5,874 bases of DNA from an uncultured Centipeda sp. GTDB taxonomy: Bacteria > Bacillota > Negativicutes > Selenomonadales > Selenomonadaceae. The stretch covers positions 1 through 5,874 of the forward strand of contig CALALM010000457.1 of NCBI GenBank assembly GCA_937925565.1, in the 5' to 3' direction. This document shows positions 5,744 through 5,874 of this stretch, piece by piece (the first letter of the stretch is position 1; each line of letters starts with the position of its first letter). The notes beneath the pieces were generated by a model, which was not told the DNA's origin, did not search any database, and saw only the letters and a program-made list of their open reading frames with translations. The position numbers were made by a program, and so were the translations under genes.

Positions 5744-5874
5744 GGGGAGATTTCGTGGGCGTGGGGAAATTGTAGGTTTGTCAATCATATGTTACACAAG
5801 AGAGAAAAAGAGAGAGAGCCTCACGAGGAGATTTCCACCCGAGAGGGCGCATAGGAAAATTGTTATACTCCCTG
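5744..5874. other. Upstream DNA without a recognisable gene
   Basis: I see no coding region here on either strand. It holds a homopurine stretch at 5798-5818 (GAGAGAAAAAGAGAG core, a mirror repeat), an isolated TTGACA on the minus strand (complement of 5779-5784) without a matching -10, and an extended -10-like TGTTATACT at 5861-5869 on the plus strand without a good -35. The last could be the edge of a divergent promoter for a gene outside the window. Confidence 0.5.

Noticed and set aside
5743..5775. Shine-Dalgarno-like AGGGGAG followed by GTG and a six-codon frame, plus strand
   Set aside because: Too short and antisense to the PTS promoter; purine-rich DNA makes such matches common.
5566..5784. 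In-frame N-terminal extension of the PTS protein by 73 residues
   Set aside because: It covers the promoter and leader hairpin, lacks a ribosome site at its first ATG, and PTS EIIC proteins start as the ATG at 5565 does.
5779..5784. Perfect TTGACA on the minus strand
   Set aside because: No -10-like hexamer lies 15-19 bp downstream; that DNA is GC-rich (GCCCAC).
5861..5869. Extended -10-like TGTTATACT on the plus strand at the right edge
   Set aside because: No acceptable -35 and the downstream gene, if any, is outside the window; cannot be supported.

Overview
The window looks like part of a bacterial chromosome that is moderately GC-rich in coding regions and clearly AT-rich between genes. 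The genes have strong purine-rich Shine-Dalgarno sites. The PTS permease has the C-B-A domain order that is common in Firmicutes, and the dehydratase belongs to an oxygen-sensitive Fe-S family. This fits an anaerobic, sugar-fermenting Firmicute. A GC-rich lineage such as Selenomonas and its relatives (Negativicutes) is my best guess, but that is an inference from style, not from a marker gene.

Layout. (1) Positions 1-241, minus: the first 80 codons of a LysR-type regulator that runs off the left edge. (2) Positions 242-415: a divergent control region with a candidate LysR box and two overlapping, opposed promoters. (3) Positions 416-1926, plus: two genes overlapping by one base, encoding the alpha and beta subunits of an L(+)-tartrate dehydratase-type class I hydro-lyase (ttdA, ttdB). 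They end in a strong hairpin terminator at 1942-1985. (4) Positions 1992-3104, minus: a single-domain, cobalamin-independent methionine synthase-like protein (C-terminal MetE domain only) with its own promoter at 3141-3168. (5) Positions 3195-3228: a perfect 13-bp hairpin, probably the terminator of the PTS transcript. (6) Positions 3239-3399: a roughly 160-bp imperfect palindrome with terminal inverted repeats and TA flanks, resembling a MITE, sitting directly behind the PTS stop codon. (7) Positions 3406-5565, minus: a 719-residue EIICBA permease of the glucose/maltose PTS family. (8) Positions 5566-5874: its leader (about 140 nt, with an attenuator-like hairpin), a good sigma-A-type promoter, and upstream DNA without a gene.

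The genes form three independent transcription units. The LysR protein probably senses the dehydratase substrate (tartrate or a related hydroxy-dicarboxylate) and controls ttdAB and itself from the shared spacer; TtdAB would yield oxaloacetate. The MetE-like gene stands alone and belongs to methionine/methyl-transfer metabolism. The permease imports and phosphorylates a hexose, most likely glucose. I see no wholly new system. The points most worth a second look are the palindromic repeat, the PTS leader hairpin, the folate-domain-less MetE protein and the regulatory geometry of the ttd spacer.
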